Below are positions 1 to 12,000 of a stretch of DNA of 64,000 bases, one piece after another. Made by a program: the position numbers and the translations under genes. This stretch comes from Anabas testudineus (taxonomy: Eukaryota; Chordata; Actinopteri; Anabantiformes; Anabantidae). Under the pieces are notes generated by a model that made no database searches, was not told the DNA's origin, and saw nothing but the letters and a program-made list of their open reading frames with translations. Numbering within the stretch: the first letter of the stretch is position 1; each line of letters opens with the position of its first letter. The stretch spans positions 21,993,664 to 22,057,663 of the forward strand of contig NC_046619.1 in NCBI RefSeq assembly GCF_900324465.2, given 5' to 3'.

Positions 1-34
<34 letters not shown>

Positions 35-36
35 CA
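1..36. repeat. (GTA)n microsatellite
   Basis: Twelve perfect GTA triplets open the window, so the tract may continue beyond the left edge. It is a simple repeat with no coding role visible. Confidence 0.95.
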
Positions 37-950
37 GGCCGTCACTGGCTGTGACCACAGAGTGATATTCTACTGCATTAGCAGCCTGATGTATCATCTA
101 ATATTAGTAATTTACTGTGACAAGATATTTCTGCCATCAGAGGAAAAACACAAAGCATGATGGGAAATCATATGATGGTAATTATCATAGGAGAGAGACA
201 GAGTTCAGTATGTTGAATAAATACATGTAGTATTTATGTTTCCAGCAGCAGGAGGAATGTGATTAGTGAGGAATGTGGCACAAATCAAATGAGAGAGGCC
301 AAAAACATCTGACCTCTGACCCCGGAATATTTTCACTGTCAGAAAATGTTGAGCGTTAGATAGACGAGGCGAGAGGAGGCGAGGAGAGGAGATGAGGAGA
401 GGAAACGAAGAAAGGAGATGAGGAGAGGAGGCAAGAAGAGGAGATGAGGAGAGGAAAACAGGAGAGGAGATGAAACCAGGAGAGGAGATGAGGAGAGGAG
501 GCAAGGAGAAGAGATGAGGAGAGGAGACGAGGAGAGGAGATGAGGAGAGGAGAGGAGAGGAGGTGAGGAGAGGAGATGAGGATGTGTAGGTTAGTTGGAT
601 CTGTTATTCTGACGGGGCACTGACCTCTGGTGGAAACATCAAGGACACGTTAGAAAATGTGTGAAGTTCTTAGTTTGTGGTTGGTTTGTGGTTTTACATT
701 TACAATTTAAAAATTAGTTTTAGGTATGTAGATGTGAACATGAAGACCACACCTCAAATTAATCAACAATATATAAATTACTTGTAAAAAGCTTCTGAAC
801 AGCAGAAGTCACGTAATGGAATAAACTAATATCTCAGCAAACTGAAATGAAACAGCAGCAGGTTGTTGAAGTTCTTTATTTCAGGGTCTGAACTGGATTC
901 AAGACGTTTTCAGACTGTTTCTTAAGTCTGTGTCTAAAAATATCAACACA
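37..950. other. Gene-free left flank with a purine-rich minisatellite
   Basis: No exon is recognised before the first TIM gene. Most of the structure is the GAGGA-type minisatellite; the remainder is A+T-rich unique-looking sequence. The promoter of TIM gene A should lie in the last few hundred bases, but I see no convincing TATA box. Confidence 0.5.
366..588. repeat. GAGGAGAGGAGAT-type minisatellite
   Basis: About 220 bases are built from degenerate copies of gaggagaggagatgaggaga. One strand is almost purely purine. An apparent antisense Ser/Pro/Leu reading frame here is only a product of the repeat. Confidence 0.9.
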
Positions 951-1022
951 ATGGAAAAGAGAAGTGACACCGGTGAGTCGTCGTCTGACTCGTCCATTCG
1001 TCTGTCTGCTGGAAACAACAAC

Positions 1023-3419
1023 ATGCTGTTGCTCCTTCAGCTCTGCTTCACCTCAGTCTACGTCCTCACAGGTGAGTCCTCACAGGTGATACCTCACCTG
1101 GTCCCGGTCACGCGGCTCTAAATGACGTCATCACTGTGGTTTCTGCAAACTGTAGATTTGTTTTAACAAGTTAGTGTCAGACTCACACACATGTTCCACG
1201 AGGTGTGTTCTGCTTCCTGTTATACATAATAGAAATATTTAAGCTGAAAGACAAATTATGGGATGTAGGATTTTCTACCTGTTGAAATACATTAAGATTT
1301 ATTCAACATATTTTATAAGTAAAGACTAACTGTGGATTTATGTCTGTTGAGGAAGTGTTGTGATTTGAATGCTCCAGAAAAGTTATCAAGCAAATCTTTT
1401 GATAATACTACTACTAGTACTACTAGTACTACAAGTATTACTGCTGCTGCTCCTATCTACAGCCTGATGTGCTGCTTCTCTTCATCATATTTATATGACA
1501 GTAATGAAACATGTTTAAATTCTGTAACAAACCAACAAAGAAGGTCAAAGATGTTACTTGTGATGAGATTAAATATTAATCTACAGAGGAACTAGCAGAT
1601 TAATCACTAATGAAGACATTTAATGTAATCTAATCAGTTGTTAACACTAGTTTGAAATGAGTCTATGGACACAGACCAGTATTAGTGGATTACTACGATA
1701 CTGAAGAAAACTTAAAACATGAAGATTAATAGGTAGGTATGATAATCTGCAGAGGTTTAATCTGTATAAACATTAGAGCTATTTTGCTTTTAATAAATTC
1801 TAATTGAGTAATTAATTATTTAATTTACAGTTGGTCACAGCGCCATCTGGTGGACTTTAGAAGAACCAAATGTTTTCATCATTTTTACTTTCTTTACGAC
1901 AGTCCATGTGGCGGCAGCAGTTACCACGGAGGCGGTGGTGGGCGTGGCCGGGAGGACGGTGACGCTGCCGTGTCGGTTGGAGGCAGCGAACCGAAGAGGA
2001 GTGGAGGTGTGCTGGGGGAGAGGAGAGCCGTCACTGTTCACCTGCCACAACGCTGTGATCAGCGCCACCCAAGAAAAGATCTCCTACAAGAGGTCGAACA
2101 GGTAAAGTACAGGTGTATCACCTGTATCATCAGCTGACCCTTGACATGCATCACACTGAGGTGTCTCCGTAGTAACGGACGCCTGCTGAAGTAACCGTAT
2201 GTTCGTCTCCTCCTGTAGATACTCTGTGTCGTCGTCCTCTCTGAACATATTGAACTCTGGACCTGCAGATTCTGGTTTCTACCACTGCAGAGTTCAGCTG
2301 CCCGGACTGTTCAACGATCAGACGTCGACCGTTCACCTCATCATCATCAGCCGTGAGTCCATAAATTCACCTTTCATCAGTCTGAAAAATCCTCAGCTGG
2401 AACAATCTGTAATGAAGCAGCTCTGTGTGTCGTCCTGCAGCTCGCTCCGTGGCATCGTCATCAGAAGAATCCAACCAGGACACAGAGAACCAGAGCTCAC
2501 CTCACGCTACAGCGAGTGAGCAGAAACTGATTTTAATGACTTTTATCTTTTTCATATTTTGGACCAGAACCTTTGTTTGAACTGAAGTAAAAGTAAAAAT
2601 GTAATAAAAGACATAACATGACCAAAAATAGTTACTACAGGACTCAAAAGATATAAAGACTGTGAAAATATGTTAAACAACCCAGAAAAGACCCAGATAG
2701 GTGAGAAATGATCCAAAGGGAAAGAATGAAAAGTAACACGACCCAAAACAGGAACTAAACCACCCAATAAAGACGCAACACGACAGAACAGAGCAGCAGC
2801 AAACGTGTGGATGGCGGCTTCTTACCTGTGTGTGTCCAGGTGATATGTTTCCTTTAATCTGTTCACCTTTTGATCAGGTTACAGCATAAGAGACCAGACA
2901 CAGGACAGAGGAAGTGATGTCAGCACCACAGGACCAGTGGTGGCCCAGGTTCAGGTAAGAACGACTCAGAGTTATTGATGTTTCAGATGTTTTGTCTCTG
3001 GTTCAGTTCAGTCTCAACTAACGATGCTAACAGATGAGTAAAAGTGTGTTTGTTTGTTTGTTTGTTTGTTTGTTTGTTTGTTTGTTTGTTTGTTTGTTTG
3101 TTTGTTTGTTTGTTGCAGTCACCTGTCCAGCAGCAGGTGAACAGTCTGCAGCTCTTCATTGGAAACACTCTCAGACTGTCCTTCATCATCTTCATCCCTG
3201 TTCTGCTGCTGTCGGCTGCTCACAGTCGGTATTTCTTCAGTGATTTACTGTGTTTCTGAGCAGCTGTGTGGGTGGAGGTGAACATGAACTGGAGTTTTAT
3301 TACAGCTGTGATCTGTCTTATTACTTTAATGTCGTGTGTCTGCAGGAGTTTGGACTAAACAGAGATCCGACACCGACAGGACGATGGACCAATCAGAGGA
3401 GGAGAACAGCTCCGTGTAG
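1023..3419 (+). CDS. TIM/HAVCR-family receptor, gene A (IgV, mucin-like stalk, TM, short tail)
   Basis: Type I membrane receptor of the T-cell immunoglobulin and mucin family. Coding exons: 1023-1071, 1903-2101, 2219-2352, 2441-2515, 2878-2954, 3119-3239 and 3346-3419; phases close over 729 nt (242 aa). Residues 1-16 are a signal peptide (MLLLLQLCFTSVYVLT). The IgV domain spans two exons and holds LPC, VCWGRGE, FTC, DSGFYHC and a GLFND loop, the position of the family's metal/phosphatidylserine site (WFND in TIM-1/4). A Ser/Thr/Gln stalk, a transmembrane helix near residues 196-213 and a tyrosine-free tail ending ENSSV follow. An in-frame ATG at 951 would add 24 residues; 1023 is preferred because the signal peptide starts there. 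The exon 6 end at 3239 is inferred: a donor at 3230 would give a stop almost at once. Family assignment is firm; orthology to HAVCR1, HAVCR2 or TIMD4 is not. Confidence 0.85.
1403..1450. repeat. (ACT)n-type triplet repeat in TIM-A intron 1
   Basis: Imperfect ACT/AGT triplets followed by a few GCT triplets. It lies in the 0.8-kb first intron, where nothing else is recognised. Confidence 0.7.
2570..2785 (-). repeat. Degenerate minisatellite, CTCTTTGTGG-type, in TIM-A intron 4
   Basis: Reads on the + strand as loosely repeated 'gacccaaaa..g..acaaca' blocks of 20-26 bases. On the - strand these resemble the 'gtctctttgtggtcattttg' blocks seen at 11.5 kb, 21.9 kb and 53.9 kb. The copies are strongly diverged. 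Confidence 0.5.
3047..3114 (+). repeat. (TTTG)n microsatellite acting as a splice-acceptor pyrimidine tract
   Basis: About 16 TTTG units end directly at the TTGCAG acceptor of TIM-A exon 6, the membrane-spanning exon. The repeat itself therefore supplies the T-rich tract of intron 5. Confidence 0.95.
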
Positions 3420-3701
3420 AGAACAGAGTCAGAGCTAAGAAACAGGTTTCTGCTGTGAAACCAGTTTTAGTCCAACTGGACAGGATCGAGGTTCTCTACT
3501 GAAAGACTCCTCTCTTAGCGTCTTTTCATGATGTTAACTTGTTCTTTAACAAGAACCGTTACAGATAAATGAACCACACAGTTAAAACAGCTGAAGCTAA
3601 AGCTATGTGCTGCATTTAAATACAGTCTTGATTTTTGTATTTAGATTTTTAAATTTTTTGTTTCCTTTTATTTGTAGTTTTCAGCAAATATGTGAAACAA
3701 C

Positions 3702-3707
3702 AATAAA
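3702..3707 (+). terminator. Polyadenylation signal of TIM gene A
   Basis: An AATAAA hexamer lies about 285 bases after the stop codon in A+T-rich 3' sequence. It is the first canonical hexamer downstream. Confidence 0.55.
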
Positions 3708-3724
3708 TATTGTAAATCAGTAAA

Positions 3725-4241
3725 TCAGGGTTCTGACGTGGTTCTCTTCTTGAATCTGTTTACACATAAATGGAACAAGTCAAAAGTATTTTTAGACATT
3801 TCTTTTGACTTTTATTTAAGAAGTCGGCTCCTCGTCCATGTTGGTTCAGTTATTTCTCTTTTCTGTCTGTAGTTTGGTTCCATCTCGTCTTTTATTCTCA
3901 CTCCTTTTTGACAGAATCAGAAGTCGATGACTGTCGATGTTAACAACGATATCTGTGTGTATCTGTATCTGTTTATATCTGTTGCTGAACTTTTATCATA
4001 TTACAGTAAAAAGTTTTTACAAATGTCTTTTACCTGCCGTGTGCTCACACTTGGCTGCAGTTCTGCTGTCTGACCAGCAGAGGTCCTCACACACCACAGT
4101 ACGGAGCACACCTGTGTGAGTCAAGGTGTAGAGGTTATGGAAGTGACAGGTGGAGCTACTCACCACCACCCACAGTGACAGCTCTGATCTTAATCAAGTT
4201 ATAGGTTAGTTATAATAAGTTATCATAACCTGGACGTTGTA
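3725..4241. other. Intergenic sequence, nothing recognised
   Basis: Between the poly(A) site of TIM-A and the LINE target duplication I see no exon, RNA gene or named repeat. Confidence 0.5.
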
Positions 4242-6578
4242 GGTAAGTTATACCCTCTTTTTCTCTTTCGGCTTTTCCCATCAGGGGTCGCCACAGAGAA
4301 TCATCCTTTTCCACCTAAATCTATCATGAACATCTTCTACCCTAACACTAGCCAACCTCATGTCTTCTGTTATCACATTCATATGTCTCCTCCTTGGTCG
4401 TCCTCTTGCCCTCCTGCCTGGCAGCTCCATCTCCAACATCCTTCTACCAATATACTCACTATCCCTCCTCTGAACATGTCCAAACCATCTCAGTCTGGCC
4501 TCTCTGACTTTGTCGCTAACACAGGCAACGTGAGCCGTCCCTCTGATGTGCAGTGGTGCTCTTACGGGGCATGAAACCATACTGCTGCTCACAAATCTCC
4601 ACCTTCTTCCTAAGCCTGGCTTCCACTACTCTTTCCCACAGCTTCATTGTGTGGCTCATCAACTTTATTCCTCTATAGTTGCTGCAGTTCTGCGTGTCAC
4701 CCTTGTTCTTAAAGATCGGAACCAGAACACTTCTCCTCCATTCCTCAGGCATCTTCTCACTCTCTAGAATCCTATTGAACAAACTGGTTAGAAACTCCAC
4801 TGCTGTCTCTCCTAAGCACTTCCACACCTCCACAGGTACGTCATCAGGACCAACAGCCTTTCCACTCTTCATCCTTTTCAGAGCCTTCCTAACCTCATCC
4901 TTTCCAATCTCTGCTATTTCCTGCTCCACAACATCCACATCTTCCTCCCTTCTTTCCCTGTCATTTTCCTCGTTCATCAGCTCCTCAAAATACTCCTTCC
5001 ATCTTTTCTGCACACTCTCCTGGGTTGTTAGCACCTTTCCATCTCTGTCCTTAATAATCCTTATCTGTTGCACATCCTTCCCATCTCTATCTCTCTGTCT
5101 GTCTAGCCTGTACAAGTCCTTCTCTCCTTCCTTTGTGTCTAACCTGTCATACAGCTCATCGTAAGCTTTCTGTTTGGCCTTTGCCACCTCCCTCTTCACT
5201 CTACGCTGCGCTTCCTTGTACTCCTGTCTACTTTCCTCAGTCCTTTCTACATCCCACTTCTTTCTAGCTAACTTCTTCCTCTGGACGCATTCCTGTACTT
5301 CCTCATTCCACCACCAAGTGTCTTTACCTTCTTTCCTCTTTCCAGATGACACACCTAGCACCTTCCTACCTGTTTCCCTGATAACTTCTGCTGTGGTTTC
5401 CCAGTCATCTGGAAGCTCATCCTGACCACCAAGAACCTGTCTCAACTTCTGTCTGAATTCCTCACAAGTTTCTTCATTCTTTAGCTTCCACCACTTGGTC
5501 TTCTTTTCTGTCTTCCCTCTCTTCTTCTTCCTGACCTCCAGAGTCATCTTACACACCACCAGGCGGTGCTGTCTGGCTACACTCTCTCCTACCACCACTA
5601 TGCAGTCACTAACCTCTCTCAAATGACCTCATCTACATAGGATGTAGTCCACCTGTGTACTCCTACCTCCACTTCTGTATGTCACTCATTGTTCCTCTCT
5701 CTTCTGGAAGTAGGTGTTGACTACAGCCATTTCCATCCTCTTAGCAAAGTCCACCACCATCTGTCCTTCCAGATTCCTTTCCTTCACACCAAACCTGCCC
5801 ATCACCTCCTCATCACCTCTGTTGCCCTCACCAACATGCCCATTGAAGTCTGCTCCAACAACAACTCTCTCTCCTCTGGGGATACTCTCTATGACCTCAT
5901 CAAACTCACTCCAGAATCTCTCCTTCTCTTCTAACTCACAGCCAACCTGTGGAGCATACCCACTGTCTACATTCACCATCACCCCTTCAATTTCTAGCTT
6001 TAGCCTCATCACTCTGTCTGAGACTCTTTTCACCTCTAGAACATTGTTCACAAACTCCCCCTTCAAGATCACTCCTACCCCGTTTCTCTTCCTATCCACA
6101 CCATGGTAGAACAGTTTGTATCCTCCTCCAATGCTACGTGCCTTGCTGCCCTTCCACCTTGTCTCCTGCACACACAGAACATCTACCTTCCTTCTCTCCA
6201 TCATGTCTGCCAGCTCTCTGCCTTTCCCTGTCATTGTGCCAACGTTAAGAGTCCCTATTCTCAGATCTATGTTCCTGCCTTTTCCCTTCTCTCTCTGACC
6301 ACGAACCCTTCTGCCTCCCCTCTTTCTTCGACCAACAGTAGTCAAATTTCCCCTGGCACCCTTTAGGTTAACAGCATCGGTGGCGGTCGTTGTTAACCTG
6401 GGCCTCGACCGATCCGGTATGAAAGTCTTGTGAATGAACTGATGGTTATTTTGGCAATTTTTATGCCGGATGCCCTTCCTGACGCAACCCTCTCTATTTA
6501 TTTATAGCTTGGGACCGGCACAGAAGTCCCTGGCTTGCAACCTATTAAACCAACTGGCTAGATTGGGTAAGTTATACC
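4242..6578 (-). mobile_element. RTE-clade LINE with target-site duplication, internally deleted
   Basis: A non-LTR retrotransposon inserted antisense between the two TIM genes. Direct repeats ggtaagttatacc flank it at 4242-4254 and 6566-6578. On the - strand, 6345-5686 encodes an AP-type endonuclease (TLNVGTM, QETRWKG, NGVGVIL, GADFNGHVG). The reverse-transcriptase fingers follow (GKAVGPDDVP, NYRGIKL, YGFMPRKSTT). The reading then jumps near 4556 straight to the C-terminus (IRGTAHV, RWFGHVQRR), so the palm with its catalytic YADD and the thumb are missing, about 1 kb by comparison with the family. Two in-frame stops separate endonuclease and RT (near 5620-5690). The 3' end carries the 'gtggcgacccctgatgggaaaagcc' type terminus common to fish RTE copies. 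The 5' UTR seems complete, so it entered as a near full-length copy. Long open stretches suggest modest age. Confidence 0.9.
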
Positions 6579-7790
6579 TGACATCAAGTTAACACTTCAA
6601 CTTCACTGCTGTCAGTAAAATGGATGAATAAGGTTTGTGGTTAACACCAGAGTTTCATGTTTTGTTGTGTTTGCATGTTAAATACCTTAGGTAAGAAGAT
6701 TCTACATGTCTATAAAAAGTTGTTGGTAACAACAGAGGTGGTTTGGAACTGGTCTCGTCTATTTATTTGTTCTTGAAATAAAGTGTAGGACACGAGCAGT
6801 CGATACAGCCACAGTCAGGTCACACTGAGAGGAAGGACTTTTGGTTTATAGATTTACAGATTCTCTAGAGAACAAAATGTGTAACTATCATAACCATTTG
6901 AATCTCACAGAACTTTAATTTAAAACAAAAACAAGCAGGTAAAAGTTCTTAATTAGAGTAAAGTATTAATATCTAAAAATATTAATTAATACAACATTTT
7001 ATATTTATAGATATTTATCTCATGGTACTTTTATAGTAAACAGATGAAACCCTTGAAACAGCGCCACTATCTCATATACACTTATGGTGTGGTCAAAACC
7101 GGTATTGCAGGCTGTGAGAGCTCATTGAAAATAACAATAAATCTGAGAACAGCAGAAAAATATGAATATAGTGTTACCATGAAGACTGGAAGCCATGCAT
7201 ACTGAAAATCTAGGGAATAAAGTTAAGCCTCCACATTTGGGAATTGTTTAAGCTTAAGAAAATACAAGTCAGGTATTTATACATGTATTTACTTTGTAGG
7301 TTGGTAGAATAACGTGGATATCTCTTGACCTGCTGTTAATCACACTCTTTATTTGAGGTCTGTGATTAAAAAGAAAAATCTTTGGTAAGAGGAAACCAGA
7401 AGTGCTAAAATGCTAACTGATTTGATATTTTAATAAAGGAAAGCAAAAGAACCTCTAACTTCATAACTAGGTCAGCCAGCAGGAACCCCGGCTGCAGATA
7501 TTTTTTGCAGTGTTCAGTTGTTGTTATTAGGGCTTTGATGAAGTGAAACTTAGAGTCCGAGGAATTAACACAGGAAGTAGCTGATACCGAGAACAGGAAG
7601 TCATGTGTTGATTGCATCTTAAAAAACAGCTGATTGACATCTGCATACACAGCTGCATCAGATGCAGGAGCTGATGAGATGACTTTACAGACAAGGTCCC
7701 AAAATAAAAGCACAAGCATTTCCTGGTTTTCTGCACAAATAATTCATAACATTTTATTTCAAAGCTGATAAAAAAACAACCGTCCTGATC
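6579..7790. other. Intergenic, no gene recognised
   Basis: A+T-rich sequence without recognised exons. Overlapping antisense open frames of about 100 codons at 7405-7811 match no family I know and lack gene context. Confidence 0.4.
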
Positions 7791-7794
7791 TTTT

Positions 7795-8095
7795 ATGTCT
7801 TTATTAAACACACAGAGTGAAACAGTGTTTTAATAACTGGTTGAACCAGAAATAACCTCAACAGGTTTTTCTGTAGCTGTGATCAGACCTGAACAACGTC
7901 CAGGAGGAACCTTGGACCGTTCTTCCTCTCAGAACTGATTCAGCTCAGACAGATTCTCAGGGCGTCTGGTGTGAACCAACCCGTTTGTGTTTTATCATCT
8001 CAGACATGTTGTGTTGGTTGATATCAGTGGTTTTGATGAAGATCAGATCATGTTTCAGGACCAATTTATGTACGTGTCATGAACCCACGGGTTGA
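7795..8095 (-). mobile_element. Decayed Tc1-like fragment
   Basis: 'taactggttgaacc', 'gatcagacctgaacaacgtc' and 'gtctggtgtgaac' occur in the same order as in the Tc1-like element at 24.5 kb (the reverse of a transposase C-terminus). Position 8034-8095 resembles its inverted terminal repeat ('gatgaagatcaga..', 'gaccaattta'). It looks like an old deletion derivative in which most of the transposase is lost. Confidence 0.45.
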
Positions 8096-8099
8096 CCTT

Positions 8100-9079
8100 C
8101 ACTAAATAAAGTCTCTCATCCTTTATTTTACTTTGGGAACAAAACCCATAACTTCTTGTTTCCCTTCGACTGTCACTGTGGGACTCAGGAGGTGCGAGTG
8201 TTTAAGATTCGGCCTTTTGGGTCGACCTTTTAATGCTAATGCTAACATGGCTAGCTGTGATTGTTATCAGAAATGTGCCTGAAAAATCAACCTTGTTCTA
8301 CTTTATAAACCTCTGTTTGAATGAGCTCACTGAATCATTTCACTTGCTTTGGTGCAAATTAAAGCCACAATAGGTTTAATAGAGACACAAAAACAAGACG
8401 ACCTACAAAAAGGATGTGGCTGTACATGTGGTGGCCAAAGGAAAATGCTCCCTCCTTATTGTTCCTGACAAATTCTTCTTTACTTTTATGTTAAACCTGA
8501 ATAAGTTGATGATTTTCAATAATCTGAGCGTCCATTAGTTAAGATTTTCAATTAGAATAATTCATCAATAAGATTCAGTGTGTAGGTCAGTAAACTAACT
8601 AAAGTAACTTGTTTTAATCCAGACTCATGGTATTTTATTGAACTCCTCACCAATAAGGTAGAAACTGTCCTTTCTGCTCATTACTGCTGAAACATTTGCT
8701 GCTGTTGTTTGGTGATACTTTCTCATCAGCTGTGGTTTCCTGAAAGTTAAAATGCTGTTTGATCAGTTTATAGTTCATCAGGTGTGTGTGGTTATTTTTA
8801 TTCTTGTATTCTTTGTTGACACTTTATCTCTTAATTCTTTTCTCTTTGAGGTGAAATTTAAACTACTATATTGTGCAGAAAGTCAAACATGACCTGTTTC
8901 TATAAAACTCTTCTTTCTTTTCTGTTGGTTTTATTCCTGAAAACTCATCTTCACAGTCATGTTATTTATTCCCTTCAGTTTTTTACAGTGTACGTGCAGC
9001 TGTGATGACTCAGTGTTTCAGCAGCTGGGTGTTTAACTGTGGTTTGTGTTTGTGTGATGATAGTTTGTCAGTGTTCATC
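8100..9079. other. Upstream region of TIM gene B, nothing recognised
   Basis: About 1 kb of A+T-rich sequence precedes the first coding exon of TIM-B and should hold its promoter. I see no clear TATA box or repeat. Confidence 0.4.
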
Positions 9080-12000
9080 ATGAAGATCGTGCTGCTTCTC
9101 GCTCTACTCACAGGTAAAATTCATTCATACTGATTTAACCATTTTACCTAATTATCAGTCAGATATTTAACAGTAAATCTTTGATTTGCTCATTTCTCCT
9201 GTTCTGTGTGTTGTTGTACAATGTGCTGTATAAATAAAGTTAAGTTAAGGAAATAAACTAGAATGACTGATAATTATGATGCAGTGTTTCTTGTTCATGT
9301 TATTTATTTATAATACTGTTTATAATTCAAGCGTTCAGCCTGTGTCACAGTCTTTGTTTTATACATTAGAGTAAAATATTTTCAGATACTGACAGGAAAC
9401 AGAAACATCTGAAGATGAACAGATAATATATACAATAAGCGAGAGGCTCAGTCGGAGCCATGATCATATATCAGCTGCCCAACGGAGGCACAAGTCAAGA
9501 TGTGGTGGGTTTTATTATAGTTTATCTCAGATCTTCAGTTTAGTTCAGTGTTCGGTACAAACCACACATATTAAAACAGTAAAACTAGTGTAGATTAATA
9601 AAAACATACTGATTAAACAGAAAGAGGTTTTTCAGGACTTTTCAGAGCATTAAATTTAACAAAGTTTTCTCTGTTTCTGTTTCCACAGTCGCTGAATGTG
9701 GCAGCAGCCAAGTTGTTGTTGGTTCAACAGGTCAGAACATCACTCTGTCCTGTAAATATGACATCAAGACACACGGAGAGCTGTCAGTTTGTTGGAATAG
9801 AGGAGAAATATCAAGCAGTGGCTGCAACAACCAGCTGATCGCCACAGGTGGATATAAAAAGAATGAAGAAACCAGTGATTCCAGCAGGTATCAGCTACTG
9901 GGACGACTGGATGAAGGAGACGTTTCTCTGACGATACTGAACCTCACAGAGGCAGATGAAGGACGATACGGATGCAGGGTGGAGATACCTGGGTGGTTTA
10001 ATGATGATAAACATCACTTTGATTTGATGATCAGAGGTAAGAATTGGTTTTGTAGAAGCTGTTTTATTCTTTAGTTAAGAAGACTACATCTCTTAATGTA
10101 GTATGGGAGGAAAATGTGGAGTCAATTCAATATGAAGCAGAACTGAATAGAAATATAACCATCATCACATCATGACTTCAGTTTCCTATTCATAGAATTA
10201 AATCATCTTTTCTGAGTCAGTATTATCTCATGAAGCCCAAAGATCGTAGCCCATCTTTGCCCAACTCCAAAGTGCCTACAGTTTGTATTTGAGCATCAGA
10301 ATTGGACGTTGGATGAATCATATGTTTGAGAAGCACCAGGATTCATTAGGGGAGTTTGATCTATGGAGGCTTCACCTCAAAACTTACAGGACATAAAGGA
10401 CGTGTCAGATACCAGAAGACGTCTTTTGGTGGCTGGAAAAATTTGCCAAGTGGTTTTAATATGTTGCTGAAAAAGAACTAGTAAATTAAACAATGTTTTA
10501 TAATTACTGTTTAAATACTTTCTTTATATTTGCTGCAGAGCATCATCATGCAGACTTTACTACATGTGAACAGTTCACACCTTCAACACTTTACGGCCAA
10601 ATGTATCTGACAGACTTCCTATTGTCCATGTTTATCTTTTGAGAACAACTGTGTTTTATTTCTAAATCAGTAAAGAGCCTCCTGTCAAAGGCGTAGTCAT
10701 GTTTGAACAGGTTCCTCACTGTAGTTTTAAACTGCAGCCTGTTGTTCAAAACAGAAATGATTCTGTGAGGACAACTTTGTGATCTGTCCTCCACAAACAA
10801 TGAGTCATTGTCTGTTTCACAGTGACCATAAGAAACTACAGTAAATTACTGTAAATTAATAATTCAGTCAGATTTCCTCCCCCCTTGTGGTCAAAGCTAA
10901 TGCACTGATGTGTTTCAGCTGCACAGACGACAACGTCCGCAGAGGTAAACACTGAGACGTCTACACAGCCAACATCATCCAGCAGCCAGACTCCAGGTAA
11001 CAATAACTCAGACTGATGGAGCAGAAGTAGAAGTGATTGAGTCTGTTCACATGTTTAAGCCATAGACGTCAGATTCCTTAAAGTCCAGTTGGAAACTTTA
11101 ACCTCCATAATAACGTGATGCTGCTGACACAGCGCTGACAAAAATATCTGCTTTCGTTTCCTTGTCCTAAAGGTCAGATGACATCGACAGACAACCTTTC
11201 AACTTCTTCCTTCAGCAATTCCAGCAGCATCGAGCCCGAAGTAAGAGACACAAAGGTTTAGTTTGTGCAGTGAGGAATGTCAGAGGAAATTTGAAGAAAT
11301 TTAGAAAAAATGAATTTAAAAAAGTGAATAGAGGAGAGAACACTTTCATATATGAAGTAAAAAGTACTTTTCCTCTCAAATGTGTTGGAAAGTAGTAAAA
11401 AATCACATGATACTACAACATTAAACAACTACATTACATTAATAATCAAATTTGAATGTTGGATAATGAGACAATAGAGCAGCGTTTGTATCTTTGGGTC
11501 TATGTTTTGTCTTTTGTGGCCATTTTCTTCTTGTTGTTGTCTTTTTTCTCTTTGTAGTTAATTAGAATCTATTTGTTCTTTGATGATGTCTTTTTGAAGC
11601 TAATTTGACTATCTTTATATCTTTATAGTTCGACAGTCAGTTTTTATCTCATTTTGCTTTTGTTCCAGTCTTTTATTGTGAAAGGTTTTTGTCTCTTTGT
11701 AGCCTTTTATTGTTCTTGTGGTTATTTCTGTCTCTTTGTGGTATTGTATTTCTGTCTCTTTGTAGCCAGTTTGAACTTCAAATCCAATTCAAGTGTTTTA
11801 CTTTAACAGGACAGCGGCAGCAGCACTGTGACTGTAGTTTTGGTGTGCATCTTTTTCGGACTGATAGCATTAATCACAATAGGTGGAGTCGTCATTATGG
11901 GTAAGTTGACAGAGCTGTGAAAAATGCTGTTTTCTGTAACTCTGTCCTCATATTTCACCAGCAAAGGAGCAGGAAGTTTGAACATCGACTCTTTTTAATG

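Noticed and set aside
205-504. 99-codon antisense frame rich in Ser, Pro and Leu
   Set aside because: It is produced by the GAGGA minisatellite; no splice signals or domain.
3228-3232. Donor gtattt for TIM-A exon 6
   Set aside because: It would end the protein four residues later (RSLD). The gtgatt donor at 3240 gives a normal cytoplasmic tail.
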